NCBI GenBank assembly: GCA_002361625.1
Contig: DETL01000014.1
Coordinates: 65,186 to 94,189 of the forward strand
DNA length: 29,004 bases
Source of the DNA: Bacteroidales bacterium UBA3289
GTDB taxonomy: Bacteria > Bacteroidota > Bacteroidia > Bacteroidales > UBA932
Reading direction: 5' to 3'
Shown here: piece by piece, positions 8,095 through 16,683 of the stretch
How the letters are laid out: each line of letters begins with the position of its first letter
How positions within the stretch are numbered: the first letter of the stretch is position 1
Position numbers and translations under genes: made by a program
The notes under the pieces: generated by a model
Seen by the model: only the letters and a program-made list of their open reading frames with translations
What the model was told of the DNA's origin: nothing
Database searches by the model: none

Positions 8095-9162
8095 ATGACT
8101 GAAAAGGAAGTATTCGGCTGGCTGACCCAGGTGCAGCATCCCGGCAGGGACGACAAGGACATCGTCGCCCTCGGCATGGTCGAGGAGGTCGTGGTGTCCG
8201 GAGGGAAGGTGACGGTGACGCTCGCTTTCGGCAAGCGGCCGGATCCGCTGAAGAATTATCTCGTGGGTGCCGTGCGGGCCGCCATCTACCGGCAGGCCCC
8301 CGGCGGCACCGAGGTGGAGGTGAAGACCGTCGTCAAGGAAGCCCCGAAGCCCAAGAATCCGGCCCTGGACCTCAACCTGGACCAGGTGAACGAGGTCGGG
8401 CACATCATTGGCGTGGCCTCCGGAAAGGGCGGCGTGGGCAAGTCCACCGTCGCGGTGAACCTCGCCGTCGCGCTGGCGCGCCTGGGTTACCGGGTGGGCC
8501 TCGCGGACGCCGATGTTTACGGCCCCTCCGTGCCCATCATGACGGCAACGGAAGGCTTCGCTCCCGAGGCGGAGGGTGAAGAAGGGCACGAGCTCTTCAT
8601 CCCCATCGAGAAGTACGGCGTCAAGTGGATGTCCATCGGATACTTCGCTCCGGCCGGCCAGGCCCTCATCTGGCGCGGTCCCATGGCCTGCAGCGCCCTC
8701 AAGCAGATGATCCTGCAGGTAAAGTGGGGACCGCTGGACTACCTCCTCATCGACATGCCCCCGGGAACCGGCGACATCCATATCTCCCTCGTAGGCGACA
8801 TCCCCATGGAAGGCGCCGTCATCGTCACGACCCCGCAGGACGTGGCCCTCGCCGATGTGGAGAAGGGCGTGAACATGTTCCGGAACCCGTCCGTGAACCG
8901 TCCCATCTTCGGCCTCGTGGAAAACATGGCCTGGTTCACCCCGGAGGCCCATCCGGACGAGAGATACTACCTGTTCGGCAAGGACGGCGGCGCTGCGATG
9001 GCGGAGCACTTCGGGATTCCGCTCCTGGGGCAGATTCCGCTCGTCCAGTCCATCCGCGAAGCCGGCGACCAGGGCGAGCCTGTCGCCCTCGGGACGCGGC
9101 CGGATTCGCTGGCGTTTTTGGAGCTGGCGCAGAAGCTTGCCGCGGCGGTGAATAAGGAATAG
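8095..9162 (+). CDS. apbC: Mrp/NBP35 family iron-sulfur cluster carrier ATPase
   Basis: Cytosolic P-loop ATPase of the Mrp/ApbC family, which carries and delivers Fe-S clusters; 355 residues. An N-terminal MIP18/DUF59 domain (about 1-85) precedes the ATPase domain, with the deviant Walker A motif SGKGGVGKST at about 109-118, DADVYGPSVP, and DYLLIDMPPGTGDIH. The ENMAWFTPEAHPDERYYLFG segment has no CxxC pair; I recall the same segment without it in other Bacteroidota homologues. ATG follows the dpp7 stop directly, so the two are co-transcribed, although no functional link is known. Fe-S supply would suit the three-cluster radical SAM activase encoded downstream, but that link is speculative. 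Confidence 0.92.
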   Translation: MTEKEVFGWLTQVQHPGRDDKDIVALGMVEEVVVSGGKVTVTLAFGKRPDPLKNYLVGAVRAAIYRQAPGGTEVEVKTVVKEAPKPKNPALDLNLDQVNEVGHIIGVASGKGGVGKSTVAVNLAVALARLGYRVGLADADVYGPSVPIMTATEGFAPEAEGEEGHELFIPIEKYGVKWMSIGYFAPAGQALIWRGPMACSALKQMILQVKWGPLDYLLIDMPPGTGDIHISLVGDIPMEGAVIVTTPQDVALADVEKGVNMFRNPSVNRPIFGLVENMAWFTPEAHPDERYYLFGKDGGAAMAEHFGIPLLGQIPLVQSIREAGDQGEPVALGTRPDSLAFLELAQKLAAAVNKE

Positions 9163-9167
9163 AGATT

Positions 9168-9190
9168 CCTTCGCTCCGCTCGGAATGACA
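9168..9190 (+). repeat. Short interspersed repeat, copy 1
   Basis: CCTTCGCTCCGCTCGGAATG with a following ACA directly after the mrp stop. A shorter version, CTTCGCTCGGAATGACA, sits at 23464-23480, directly after the HypD-like gene's 3' end. Both lie at 3' ends of genes. Function unknown. Confidence 0.55.
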
Positions 9191-9221
9191 AAGGACCGGT
9201 CCCGCGATGGGACCGGTCCTT
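9191..9221. terminator. Hairpin between convergent mrp and lipoprotein gene
   Basis: Perfect 13-bp inverted repeat AAGGACCGGTCCC / GGGACCGGTCCTT with a 5-nt loop, between two convergent genes. Short T-rich tails follow on both strands (TGTTTC and TTTGTC). It is best read as a bidirectional terminator. Confidence 0.75.
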
Positions 9222-9241
9222 GTTTCATGATGCCGGATGGT

Positions 9242-11236
9242 TTACCAGGTGATGCGGTATTCCGTCCAGGCATTGTTGTGGTCACGGAGCCAGCAGCCGG
9301 TGTTGCCGGCCGCGGGGCCGCCTTCGAACCAGCTGTAGTTGCCGTTCATCCAGTACCAGCAGTTGGCCTGGGCGCCGTCCGTACGGCCATGCAGGAGGCT
9401 CACGGCCTGGTTTGCGTCAGGCTCGCCCTGCGCGGCGTTGGAATGTTCCCAGTCCAGCAGCCAGGCACCGTCCACAAGCGTGAAGACGATGGAATAGCCC
9501 TCGGCACCGAGCCAGTTGGAGATGGTGTACTGGCCGGTTTCGATGTCATAGGAAATCGTGGCCGTGCCCAGTTCCGTGTAGTCCGGGACCTCTCCGCCCC
9601 ATTCCGAGACGACGGCATCGGCGCTCCAGCTGCCTTCCTTCCATTCGATGCGGTATTCACACCAGTCGCCAAAGGCGCTGATATGCCAGAATCCGGCAGT
9701 GCCGGCGGAGCTGTTTCCATCGACCCAGCCATATCCGTTACCGCCTTCCCAGAACTCGCAGTAATCGACTGCGGCGTCGCTCAGACCATGGGCAAGATGG
9801 CAGTAACCGCTGTTGTAGGAGTCAGGGACCAGGGCCGTGGATTTCTCCTGGTCCAGGATCCATCCGCCGTCCAGCGTGAAGACCAGGTCGTACCCGGGCA
9901 CACCGTACCAGGACTGGAGCGTATAGGTTCCCTGGCCGTCGTAGGAGATGACGCCCGTGCCGTCCAGCTTGGCACCGTTGACATAGATGTCGCAGGCCCA
10001 TTTGAACGGAGACAGGTCGGTCACCCAGCGGACTTCGTAGGTTCCCGTCTTGCCGGAAGGATCCGTGACGCGGGCCCAGACATTGCCGTTTTCGCCGTCG
10101 CCGTCATAACCGCTGTCCGAAGGATCGAGCAGGAGGGTGGAGGCGAGGCCCTTGCCGTACTTGCCGTGGGAAAGTTCATACAGGCCAGTGCCCTCGTAAG
10201 GACCGTCGATGTAGGCGGAGGAGGCCTCGGTATTCATCTGCCAGAGACCGGTTTCGGCGTTGCGGGTGAAAGCGATGCCATGGCCTTCCACGCCGTACCA
10301 ACTTTCGATGGTGTACTGGCCCGTGGCAACGTCGAACGCGATGGACACCGGACCCAGTTCTTCGCCCTCGAAATAGGCCGTACCGTCCTTGGCCCAGGAT
10401 TCCGTCGCATCGGCCGTCGGGACGAACGGTGCCGGCGGATCCGGCGTGTATTCGCCGAATTCCACGCAATAGCCCGACCAGTTGCCGTCCGGATTGTACA
10501 TCCAGGCATAGCCGCGGCCGCCCGTGGAGCTGAGCTCCAGGGAACTGCCGGTATTGTTCGTATAGAACCAGCAGGTGGTGGCGGCGGTACCGCCGATGCC
10601 ATGGGCCAGGCCCACGGCCATGTTGCCGTCCGGCCCGCCCGTGTAGGCGGTGGACTCGGCGTAGTTGATGAGCCACTCGCCGCTGTCGGAGAGGGTGAAG
10701 ACGATGTCCATGCCCATCACGCCGCCCCAGGCCTGGATGACATAGGCCTGCAGGGTCTTGTCGTAACCGAAGGTGGTCTTTCCCTTGGTCTCGTGATAGA
10801 CGTCCGTGTCGTAGTACCACCAGATGGTGGCGGGATAGGACCACTCGAAGTCGTAGGACTTCGGAGCGGCGGTCGTCGCCTCGGTGACATAGAAATCGGA
10901 GGCGGCGTAGGTCTTCGCGTCCACGCCGGCGGGGATCGCCTTGATCCGCACCGTATAGGTGGTGGCAGGCTGCAGGGATCCCACGGTGACATAGGTGTTC
11001 CGGGTGGTGCCCTTCGCGACCGTATAGCCCAGGGCATTCTCCAGTTTATAATAGTACTGGGCGGCATTGTCCACCGGTGCCCAGGTCAGGCTCAGCGAAC
11101 CGAAGTCCGCGTCATAGCTGATGTTTCCCGGCTGGGAAAGCGCCGGCAGCTGCACTTCTTTCTGCACGCAGGAAGCCAGCGGAAGCAGGACGGCCGCGAG
11201 GGCCAGGGTCCGCATGATTGTATGGATGGCTCTCAT
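9242..11236 (-). CDS. Surface lipoprotein with FnIII-like domain and four tandem repeats
   Basis: The 664-residue product has a lipoprotein signal (lipobox LASC, Cys23; a second Met at residue 8 could also be the start). A fibronectin-III-like domain at about 32-125 (SLSLTWAPVDNAAQYYYKL, then TTYTVRIKAIPAG) is followed by four divergent repeats of about 125 residues (roughly 128-262, 285-405, 406-530, 531-664). Each repeat has a YxIxxWxGVxGxxIxFT core, then WxxxxExSxA, LxHG and an aromatic-rich end closing with ExRxxW or similar. It starts 3 nt after the SusD stop, the position held by SusE/SusF or surface substrate-binding lipoproteins in many SusCD operons. By position I infer a surface-exposed binding protein. 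I do not recognise the repeat as a named family. Confidence 0.8.
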   Translation of the reverse strand: MRAIHTIMRTLALAAVLLPLASCVQKEVQLPALSQPGNISYDADFGSLSLTWAPVDNAAQYYYKLENALGYTVAKGTTRNTYVTVGSLQPATTYTVRIKAIPAGVDAKTYAASDFYVTEATTAAPKSYDFEWSYPATIWWYYDTDVYHETKGKTTFGYDKTLQAYVIQAWGGVMGMDIVFTLSDSGEWLINYAESTAYTGGPDGNMAVGLAHGIGGTAATTCWFYTNNTGSSLELSSTGGRGYAWMYNPDGNWSGYCVEFGEYTPDPPAPFVPTADATESWAKDGTAYFEGEELGPVSIAFDVATGQYTIESWYGVEGHGIAFTRNAETGLWQMNTEASSAYIDGPYEGTGLYELSHGKYGKGLASTLLLDPSDSGYDGDGENGNVWARVTDPSGKTGTYEVRWVTDLSPFKWACDIYVNGAKLDGTGVISYDGQGTYTLQSWYGVPGYDLVFTLDGGWILDQEKSTALVPDSYNSGYCHLAHGLSDAAVDYCEFWEGGNGYGWVDGNSSAGTAGFWHISAFGDWCEYRIEWKEGSWSADAVVSEWGGEVPDYTELGTATISYDIETGQYTISNWLGAEGYSIVFTLVDGAWLLDWEHSNAAQGEPDANQAVSLLHGRTDGAQANCWYWMNGNYSWFEGGPAAGNTGCWLRDHNNAWTEYRITW

Positions 11237-11239
11237 AAC

Positions 11240-12748
11240 TTACTCCAGGATTTTGTTGTCATAATACTGGGCGAAGGGGTTCTGGTCACCGGCGGGCCAG
11301 ATTTCGCCGTTGATGTTCGGATTGTTCAGGATCTCGCTCTGCGGGATCTGGTACACGAAGGCCCAGGACTTGGCCGGGATGGGCGTGTGGCCGCTGTAGT
11401 CGGCATGGTTGCCTTCCCGGAGGAGAGGCTTGCAGTTGCGGACGATGTCCAGCCAGCCGAAGCCTTCGCCGTAGAGTTCCTTGCGGCGTTCGATGAGGAT
11501 GTCCTCGATGAGGCCGTCGCCGGTCTTCACCGTGGGCGTGGCGCCACGCATGGACTGCAGCTGGTTCAGCAGGGCGAGCGCTGCCGCCTGGTCGCCACCC
11601 CGGGCCTTGGCCTCGGCTTCGATGAGAAGCATCTCATCCGCACGCATATAGACGAAGGAACCGGTGAGGTCCAGGTTGTCATAGAACTTGCCGGAACACC
11701 AGAGGCCGTTGCCCTGGTCGGAGCGGAAGAACATCTGCTGGCGGCGGATGTCGCTTTCCTCGAACAGGTTCACGAAGGCGTCCGGGAGGAAGAAGCAGTT
11801 GAAGGACCACAGGTCACCGCCGTTGCGGGTGATCCAGTTGGCCCAGAGGGCGAAGGGACCGTAGTCGCCGTTGCCGTAGAGCTTGTTCTCCTTGTCCTGC
11901 ATCAGGCCCCACATCCAGGAACCGGTGTTGATGTCGTTGAAGCCGGACGTGTAGTCGGCATTGCTCGTGAGGGAATAGCCGGAACGGGCCTTGGCGGCAT
12001 ACTCGGCGGCCTTGGTCCAGTTCTGCATCACCAGATACACCCGCGCGAGGATACCCTGGCACACGGACTGGTCCACATGGTTCTTCGCCAGGCGGCTGTA
12101 TCCGGAGAGCATCGTCTCCGCGGCGGTCAGGTCGTCCAGGACCTGCTTGTAAGTATCGTTGATGGTGCCGCGGGGCTTGCCCTCGGTCTCGTCAGTCGTG
12201 GGCTCGGTGTAGATGGGAACGCCGGGCATGTCCCTCGGAGAGGAGAGCTGGTAGGTGTGCTGGAACAGCTGGGCGAGCATGAAGTAGGACCAGCCGCGGA
12301 GGGTGAGGGCCTGGCCCACGACCGCATTCACGTCGGCCTCGGCGGCGCCCTCGATCTCGGGCGTGTACTTGATCACGCTGTTCAGGTTGTTGATGAGCAC
12401 ATAGTAGTAGTTCCAGAGGGTGTACGTCTTGAAGATGTCGCCCCGCTGGTGGCCCCAGTAGTTGTAGTCGTAGCCGTACCAGCCGCCGTTGACGATGATG
12501 TCCTCGCCGGTGGTGTCGAAGGTGCATATCTGGCTGATGTAGCCGGAGACGTCTCCGCGGCCGTAGCCCTCATCATTGAAGTGCAACAGGTTGTAGCAGC
12601 CGTTCAGGGCCGCATTGGCGCCCTGGATGGACGTGAACACCTGGTTGTCGGAGACGGAACTCGTCGGATTGGTTTCCAGGAAATCCTTGCAGGAGACCAG
12701 GGAGAGGGTGGCGATGGCCGCAATGGCCCAAGTCAATATCTTTTTCAT
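11240..12748 (-). CDS. susD: SusD/RagB family substrate-binding lipoprotein
   Basis: Surface lipoprotein that caps the SusC barrel and captures its substrate. The 502-residue product has a lipobox LVSC (Cys20) followed by KDFLETNPTSSVSDNQVFTS, the standard SusD opening. Helical TPR-like repeats follow (LTLRGWSYFMLAQLFQHTY; ILARVYLVMQNWTKAAEYA), and the C-terminal part has FVYMRADEMLLIEAEAKAR and DILIERRKELYGEGFGWLD. It lies 12 bp after susC. The symbol denotes the family only; substrate is not starch on this evidence. The gene neighbours are peptidases, so a peptide cargo, as known for RagAB of Porphyromonas gingivalis, is a reasonable inference. Confidence 0.95.
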   Translation of the reverse strand: MKKILTWAIAAIATLSLVSCKDFLETNPTSSVSDNQVFTSIQGANAALNGCYNLLHFNDEGYGRGDVSGYISQICTFDTTGEDIIVNGGWYGYDYNYWGHQRGDIFKTYTLWNYYYVLINNLNSVIKYTPEIEGAAEADVNAVVGQALTLRGWSYFMLAQLFQHTYQLSSPRDMPGVPIYTEPTTDETEGKPRGTINDTYKQVLDDLTAAETMLSGYSRLAKNHVDQSVCQGILARVYLVMQNWTKAAEYAAKARSGYSLTSNADYTSGFNDINTGSWMWGLMQDKENKLYGNGDYGPFALWANWITRNGGDLWSFNCFFLPDAFVNLFEESDIRRQQMFFRSDQGNGLWCSGKFYDNLDLTGSFVYMRADEMLLIEAEAKARGGDQAAALALLNQLQSMRGATPTVKTGDGLIEDILIERRKELYGEGFGWLDIVRNCKPLLREGNHADYSGHTPIPAKSWAFVYQIPQSEILNNPNINGEIWPAGDQNPFAQYYDNKILE

Positions 12749-12760
12749 GCTTTGGTCCTC

Positions 12761-15700
12761 CTATAATGTAATCTGCACGCCGAAAGAGACGTTCTTGGTG
12801 GTCGGGAAGCGGTTGCCGGTGGTACCGGATACGCTCTGCTCGGGATCGGTGCCGCGTTTGGCCGCATTACCGAAGGTCAGGAGGTTGTCCCCCTGGACAT
12901 AGAGACGGAGCACGTCGATGCCCACCTTGTTCATCAGGCGCTTCGGGAAGGTATAGCCCAGCGTCACGTTCCTCAGGCGGAGGAAGGTGTTGTTGAACAG
13001 GTACTTGGTGGAGAACACGTCCACGGTGTTCCGGTTGATGCGCGGAATGTTCGAAGTCGTGTTCTGCGGGGTCCAGGCGTTCAGCAGGTCCGGATGGAGC
13101 TGGAAGCCCTGGCGGTAGGCCGCCATCTGGGAATAGTCCGTATCGTACATCAGACCGCCGATCGAGTAGTAGAGCATCACGGAGAGGTCCACGCCGCCGA
13201 TCTGGAAGGTGTTGGTGAAGCCGCCGAACACATCCGGAATGGAGCTGCCGAGATATTTCTTCTGCTCGTCGCCGGAAATATCGGAAGTGCTTTCCGTCAG
13301 GACACGGTCCACGACCACCTGGTTGCCCTCGGCATCGGTGTCGAAGATGTTCATCCAGAACTGGTCGTTACCGTCAGCCGGGTTCACGCCGGCGTATTCC
13401 GGACCCCAGTAGTCGTAACGGCTGCGGCCTTCGCGCCATTTGAACACGCCCGCGTTCATCTCGTTCTGCGGGAGGGAGGTGATGATATTGCGGTAGTGGG
13501 TGGCGTTGAAATTCATGTTCCACTTGAAGGAGTCCCGGTTCACGACGGCCCAGTCGAGGGTGGCCTCCACACCGTAGTTCTTCACGTCGCCGATGTTGCG
13601 GTCGATGCCGGAGAAACCGGTGGAAAGGGCCATCGGCATGGTGAAGAGGAGGTCCTTGGACTTCCGGTCGAAGTACTCGATGGAACCGGTCAGGCGGCGG
13701 AACAGGGAGAAGTCGATACCGGTGTTGAACTGAAGGTTGGTCTCCCACTTGAGGGTCTCGTTCGGGAGACGGGAGATCACGACGCCCGCGTTCGAGAGGT
13801 CGTTGTAACCGGCGGCATACAGGCCCTGGTAGCAGTACCAGGAGGACAGGTTGTCGTTACCTACGGCACCGTAGCTGGCCTTGAGCTTGAGGTTGTCGAT
13901 CCAGGTGGCTCCGCTCATGAAATCCTCGTTGTTGATTCTCCACGATGCGCCGGCGCTCCAGAAGGTACCCCAGCGGGAGACGGGCGAGAACTTGGAGGAA
14001 CCGTCGGTACGGACCGAGCCGGAGACGTAGTATTTGTCCGCATAGTTGTACTCCACGCGGCTGAACAGGGACAGGAGCCGGTAATCGTCCACATAGGAGC
14101 TGGAATAGTCCGGCTCGGCGGCGGAGCTGAGTTCGTACAGGCCGCCGAACGGGAAGCCCTTGCGCCCGGCGGAAACGCCCGCCACGTTCCGGCTGTAGCT
14201 TTCCTGGCCCAGCATCACGCCGATGGAATGGTCGCCGAACGTCGGATTGTAGGACAGGATGTTCGTCCAGGTGGTGGCGACGTTGCGGTCGTAGGACTTC
14301 TGCGCGTTGCCGCCCTCACCGGCGGAGTAGCCGTGCTCGGCACTGCCGTAACCGTCGTACTTGGTGATATAGTAGTCGATGGAAACCGTGCTGCGGAAGG
14401 TCAGGTTCGGGATGAAGGTGATCTCGGCGAAGTTTCGCGTGGAGATCTGGTCCACGTTGGTGACATACTTGTTGTAGGCCGCATCGGCCAGCACGTTCCA
14501 GCCGGACCAGTTGGGACGGTCGGAACCGTACTCGTAGATGTAGTCGCCGTTGGCGTCGGTGGCGTAGCCGCCCTTCGTATAGTCATACTGCCAAATGTTG
14601 AAAGTGGAAGGCACCGTACGGAGGAACCACACCACGGAGTCGCCTGCAGGGGCGTCGGTGTAGGAATGGGAGAAGGAGGTGTTGGTGCCCACTTCCAGCC
14701 ACTTCTTCACATGCGTGGAGACGTTGGCACGGCCGGAGATACGCTCGAACTGCTGGGTCGTGTAGATACCCTTGTCGTTCAGGTAGCCGCCGGAGAAATA
14801 GTAGTTCGTGTCGCCCTTGCGGCCGCTCAGGTCCACATTGTACTCCTGGCGGGGACGGACCTTGAGGAGTTCGCCGCGCCAGTCGCCGTACCACAGGAGG
14901 TCGTCATCGGACACGAGCAGGTTGCCGTTGGCGTCGATGATGTTGCGGGTGTTCCACGGAACCACCTTGAGTTCGTTCGCGAGGTTGTTCGCCGCTAGGG
15001 CGCCGGCTTCCGCCGGGGTGTTGCCGCCGTCGATGGCCGCGTTGTACAGGCCCTGCCAGGCCATCCAGGCGTACTCGGTCGGAGCCAGCTGCCGGGGCAG
15101 CGGAACGGCCATGGAAGCAAAGCCCAGGTTGGAACGGAAGGAAATCTTGCCGTCCTCGCTCTGGCCCTTCTTCGTGGTGATCACGATGACGCCGTTTGCG
15201 GCACGGGAACCGTACAGGGAGGTTGCAGCCGCGTCCTTCAGGACGGTCATGGACTCGATGTCGCTGGAGGAGATGGCGTTGATGTAGCCGGAATAGGCCA
15301 CACCGTCCACCACATAGAGCGGAGAGCTCGAGGCGTTCATGGAGCCGATACCGCGGATGTTGATGGAACCGCCGTCACCCGGCTGACCGCTGGAGTTGAT
15401 GACCTGAACGCCCGCGCTGAGGCCCTGGAGGGCCTGCGTCACGTTGGACGTGGCAATCTTCTGGATGTCCTCTTTCTTGACGACCGTGGCCGATCCCGTG
15501 AAGGAGGACTTGGAAGCAGTACCGTACGCGACCACGATGGTCTCGTCGAGCATCTGACTGTCGTCCTGGAGGACGATGTCGATCTGCCGCCGGCCATTGA
15601 CCGGTACGGTTTGTTCCTGATACCCCAGGCAGGTCACATGCAGGACGCCGTCCTGAGGGACGGAGAGCCTGAAGGCACCCGTGGCGTCACTCATGGTATA

Positions 15701-15856
15701 CACCCGGTTGTTACCGCGCAGGACCACGCCTGCACCCACGACCGGATTCCCGGCGGCGTCCTTCACCGATCCCCGCACATCGATGTTCTGTGCGGAGGCA
15801 GCGAGGGTCGCGGCCAGGCATACCAGGGCTGTGAATAAGATCTTCATCTTTTTCAT
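12761..15856 (-). CDS. susC: SusC/RagA family TonB-dependent outer-membrane transporter
   Basis: Outer-membrane TonB-dependent barrel of 1031 residues. A signal peptide (1-22, cleaved near ASAQN) precedes a CarboxypepD_reg-like domain at about 25-100 (VRGSVKDAAGNPVVGAGVVL) and the SusC signature DETIVVAYGTASKSSFTGS. The plug at about 120-225 contains VVDGVAYSGYINAISSSDIE and YGSRAANGVIVITTKKG, and a long barrel ends in VSFGVQITL. It forms the transporter with the SusD protein encoded 12 bp downstream, and only 34 bp separate it from the upstream zincin gene. The symbol is a family label. The substrate cannot be read directly; co-encoded S9 peptidase and zincin favour peptides over glycans, and no glycoside hydrolase lies nearby. 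Confidence 0.95.
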   Translation of the reverse strand: MKKMKILFTALVCLAATLAASAQNIDVRGSVKDAAGNPVVGAGVVLRGNNRVYTMSDATGAFRLSVPQDGVLHVTCLGYQEQTVPVNGRRQIDIVLQDDSQMLDETIVVAYGTASKSSFTGSATVVKKEDIQKIATSNVTQALQGLSAGVQVINSSGQPGDGGSINIRGIGSMNASSSPLYVVDGVAYSGYINAISSSDIESMTVLKDAAATSLYGSRAANGVIVITTKKGQSEDGKISFRSNLGFASMAVPLPRQLAPTEYAWMAWQGLYNAAIDGGNTPAEAGALAANNLANELKVVPWNTRNIIDANGNLLVSDDDLLWYGDWRGELLKVRPRQEYNVDLSGRKGDTNYYFSGGYLNDKGIYTTQQFERISGRANVSTHVKKWLEVGTNTSFSHSYTDAPAGDSVVWFLRTVPSTFNIWQYDYTKGGYATDANGDYIYEYGSDRPNWSGWNVLADAAYNKYVTNVDQISTRNFAEITFIPNLTFRSTVSIDYYITKYDGYGSAEHGYSAGEGGNAQKSYDRNVATTWTNILSYNPTFGDHSIGVMLGQESYSRNVAGVSAGRKGFPFGGLYELSSAAEPDYSSSYVDDYRLLSLFSRVEYNYADKYYVSGSVRTDGSSKFSPVSRWGTFWSAGASWRINNEDFMSGATWIDNLKLKASYGAVGNDNLSSWYCYQGLYAAGYNDLSNAGVVISRLPNETLKWETNLQFNTGIDFSLFRRLTGSIEYFDRKSKDLLFTMPMALSTGFSGIDRNIGDVKNYGVEATLDWAVVNRDSFKWNMNFNATHYRNIITSLPQNEMNAGVFKWREGRSRYDYWGPEYAGVNPADGNDQFWMNIFDTDAEGNQVVVDRVLTESTSDISGDEQKKYLGSSIPDVFGGFTNTFQIGGVDLSVMLYYSIGGLMYDTDYSQMAAYRQGFQLHPDLLNAWTPQNTTSNIPRINRNTVDVFSTKYLFNNTFLRLRNVTLGYTFPKRLMNKVGIDVLRLYVQGDNLLTFGNAAKRGTDPEQSVSGTTGNRFPTTKNVSFGVQITL

Positions 15857-15890
15857 GGGCTGGATGTTTTAAAGTGTTATTAATTGTGGA

Positions 15891-16670
15891 TTAGTGGTTT
15901 TCGCGTTTTCCCCAGACCTTCTCCATGACGGCGAAGCCCTGCGGGTCGTAGGCCTTGAGGTCGTCGTAGTTGAAGGGGTAGTAGTCGTTTTCACCCCAGT
16001 AGGCCTCGCAGATTTCGGAGAAGTACTCCATCTGGTCGTTCATGGCATAGGCCACATCAATATTGTATGTCGTCTTCGAATCCAGACGGTAGGGCGTATT
16101 CTTGTACATCCCGCTGCTTTTGGCGTGGTTGTACGCCGCCTTCACGTCCGGATTCTCGAAGCCGCCCGAAAGCGCCTGGTCGTGATAGAGGTGGCAGAGC
16201 TCGTGCAGGACCATGTAGGGCTGGTTCTGGTCGGACCAGCTCACATAGTTGACATAATTGCACAGTTCCACGCAGTGCCATTTGTCGGTCATGTACCGGG
16301 CGTCGGTCTTGCCTTGTTCCGCCAGCCAGTCCCGGTTGGCATGGTACCAGGCGGCGCCGTCGGTAAGGTCCTTCTCGAGCCAGATCGGGTTCTTCTTCAT
16401 CACCTTCAGGGCCGATTCCGGAATGAGTCCGTTGATTTCCTCCAGGTCCTCCTTCAAGTGCGCAATGGCATCCTGCGCCGCGCTGGTGTTATACACCTCC
16501 TCGCGGATCTTGAACTCGAATCCTTCATGCTTCAGGGTATAGAATCCCTTCACGGCCACCAGTCCGTCCGGATTCTGGTCTCCCTTGTCGTCCTTGCCGG
16601 GATCATGGATCTTCTGGGCGCAGGAAAGGAGAAGCAGCGGGAGGGCTGCCCAAAAAAGTAAGCGTTTCAT
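15891..16670 (-). CDS. Zincin-like metallopeptidase lipoprotein
   Basis: The 259-residue lipoprotein (lipobox LLSC, Cys17) carries a zinc-peptidase motif HELCH (His156, Glu157, His160) and, about 55 residues on, MEYFSE (Glu215/Glu219) as the likely third-ligand region. It is followed by AYWGENDYYPFNYDDLKAYD, near the C-terminus. This HExxH ... EYF(A/S)E ... DL..DP layout resembles the gluzincin fold of anthrax-lethal-factor-like peptidases; the exact family is uncertain. The gene at 27312-28181 encodes a divergent relative with the same layout. It lies 13 bp after the S9 peptidase gene and 34 bp before susC, so it probably belongs to the transport operon. An extracytoplasmic peptidase role is inferred; activity and substrate are unknown. 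Confidence 0.75.
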   Translation of the reverse strand: MKRLLFWAALPLLLLSCAQKIHDPGKDDKGDQNPDGLVAVKGFYTLKHEGFEFKIREEVYNTSAAQDAIAHLKEDLEEINGLIPESALKVMKKNPIWLEKDLTDGAAWYHANRDWLAEQGKTDARYMTDKWHCVELCNYVNYVSWSDQNQPYMVLHELCHLYHDQALSGGFENPDVKAAYNHAKSSGMYKNTPYRLDSKTTYNIDVAYAMNDQMEYFSEICEAYWGENDYYPFNYDDLKAYDPQGFAVMEKVWGKRENH

Positions 16671-16683
16671 TATGAATTGGTTA

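Noticed and set aside
5974..9285. A 1.1-kilocodon minus-strand frame opposite dpp7 and mrp
   Set aside because: The plus-strand genes carry complete catalytic motifs; the antisense product is a Gly/His/Val/Leu-rich shadow without motifs.
9185..12766. A very long open frame on the plus strand, antisense to the four-repeat lipoprotein and susD
   Set aside because: Its translation is low in complexity and matches no family, and both genes on the other strand have signal peptides and clear domains. Such frames are expected opposite GC-rich coding sequence.
13094..14998. A 634-codon plus-strand frame inside susC
   Set aside because: It is antisense to the SusC barrel and shows no recognisable domain.
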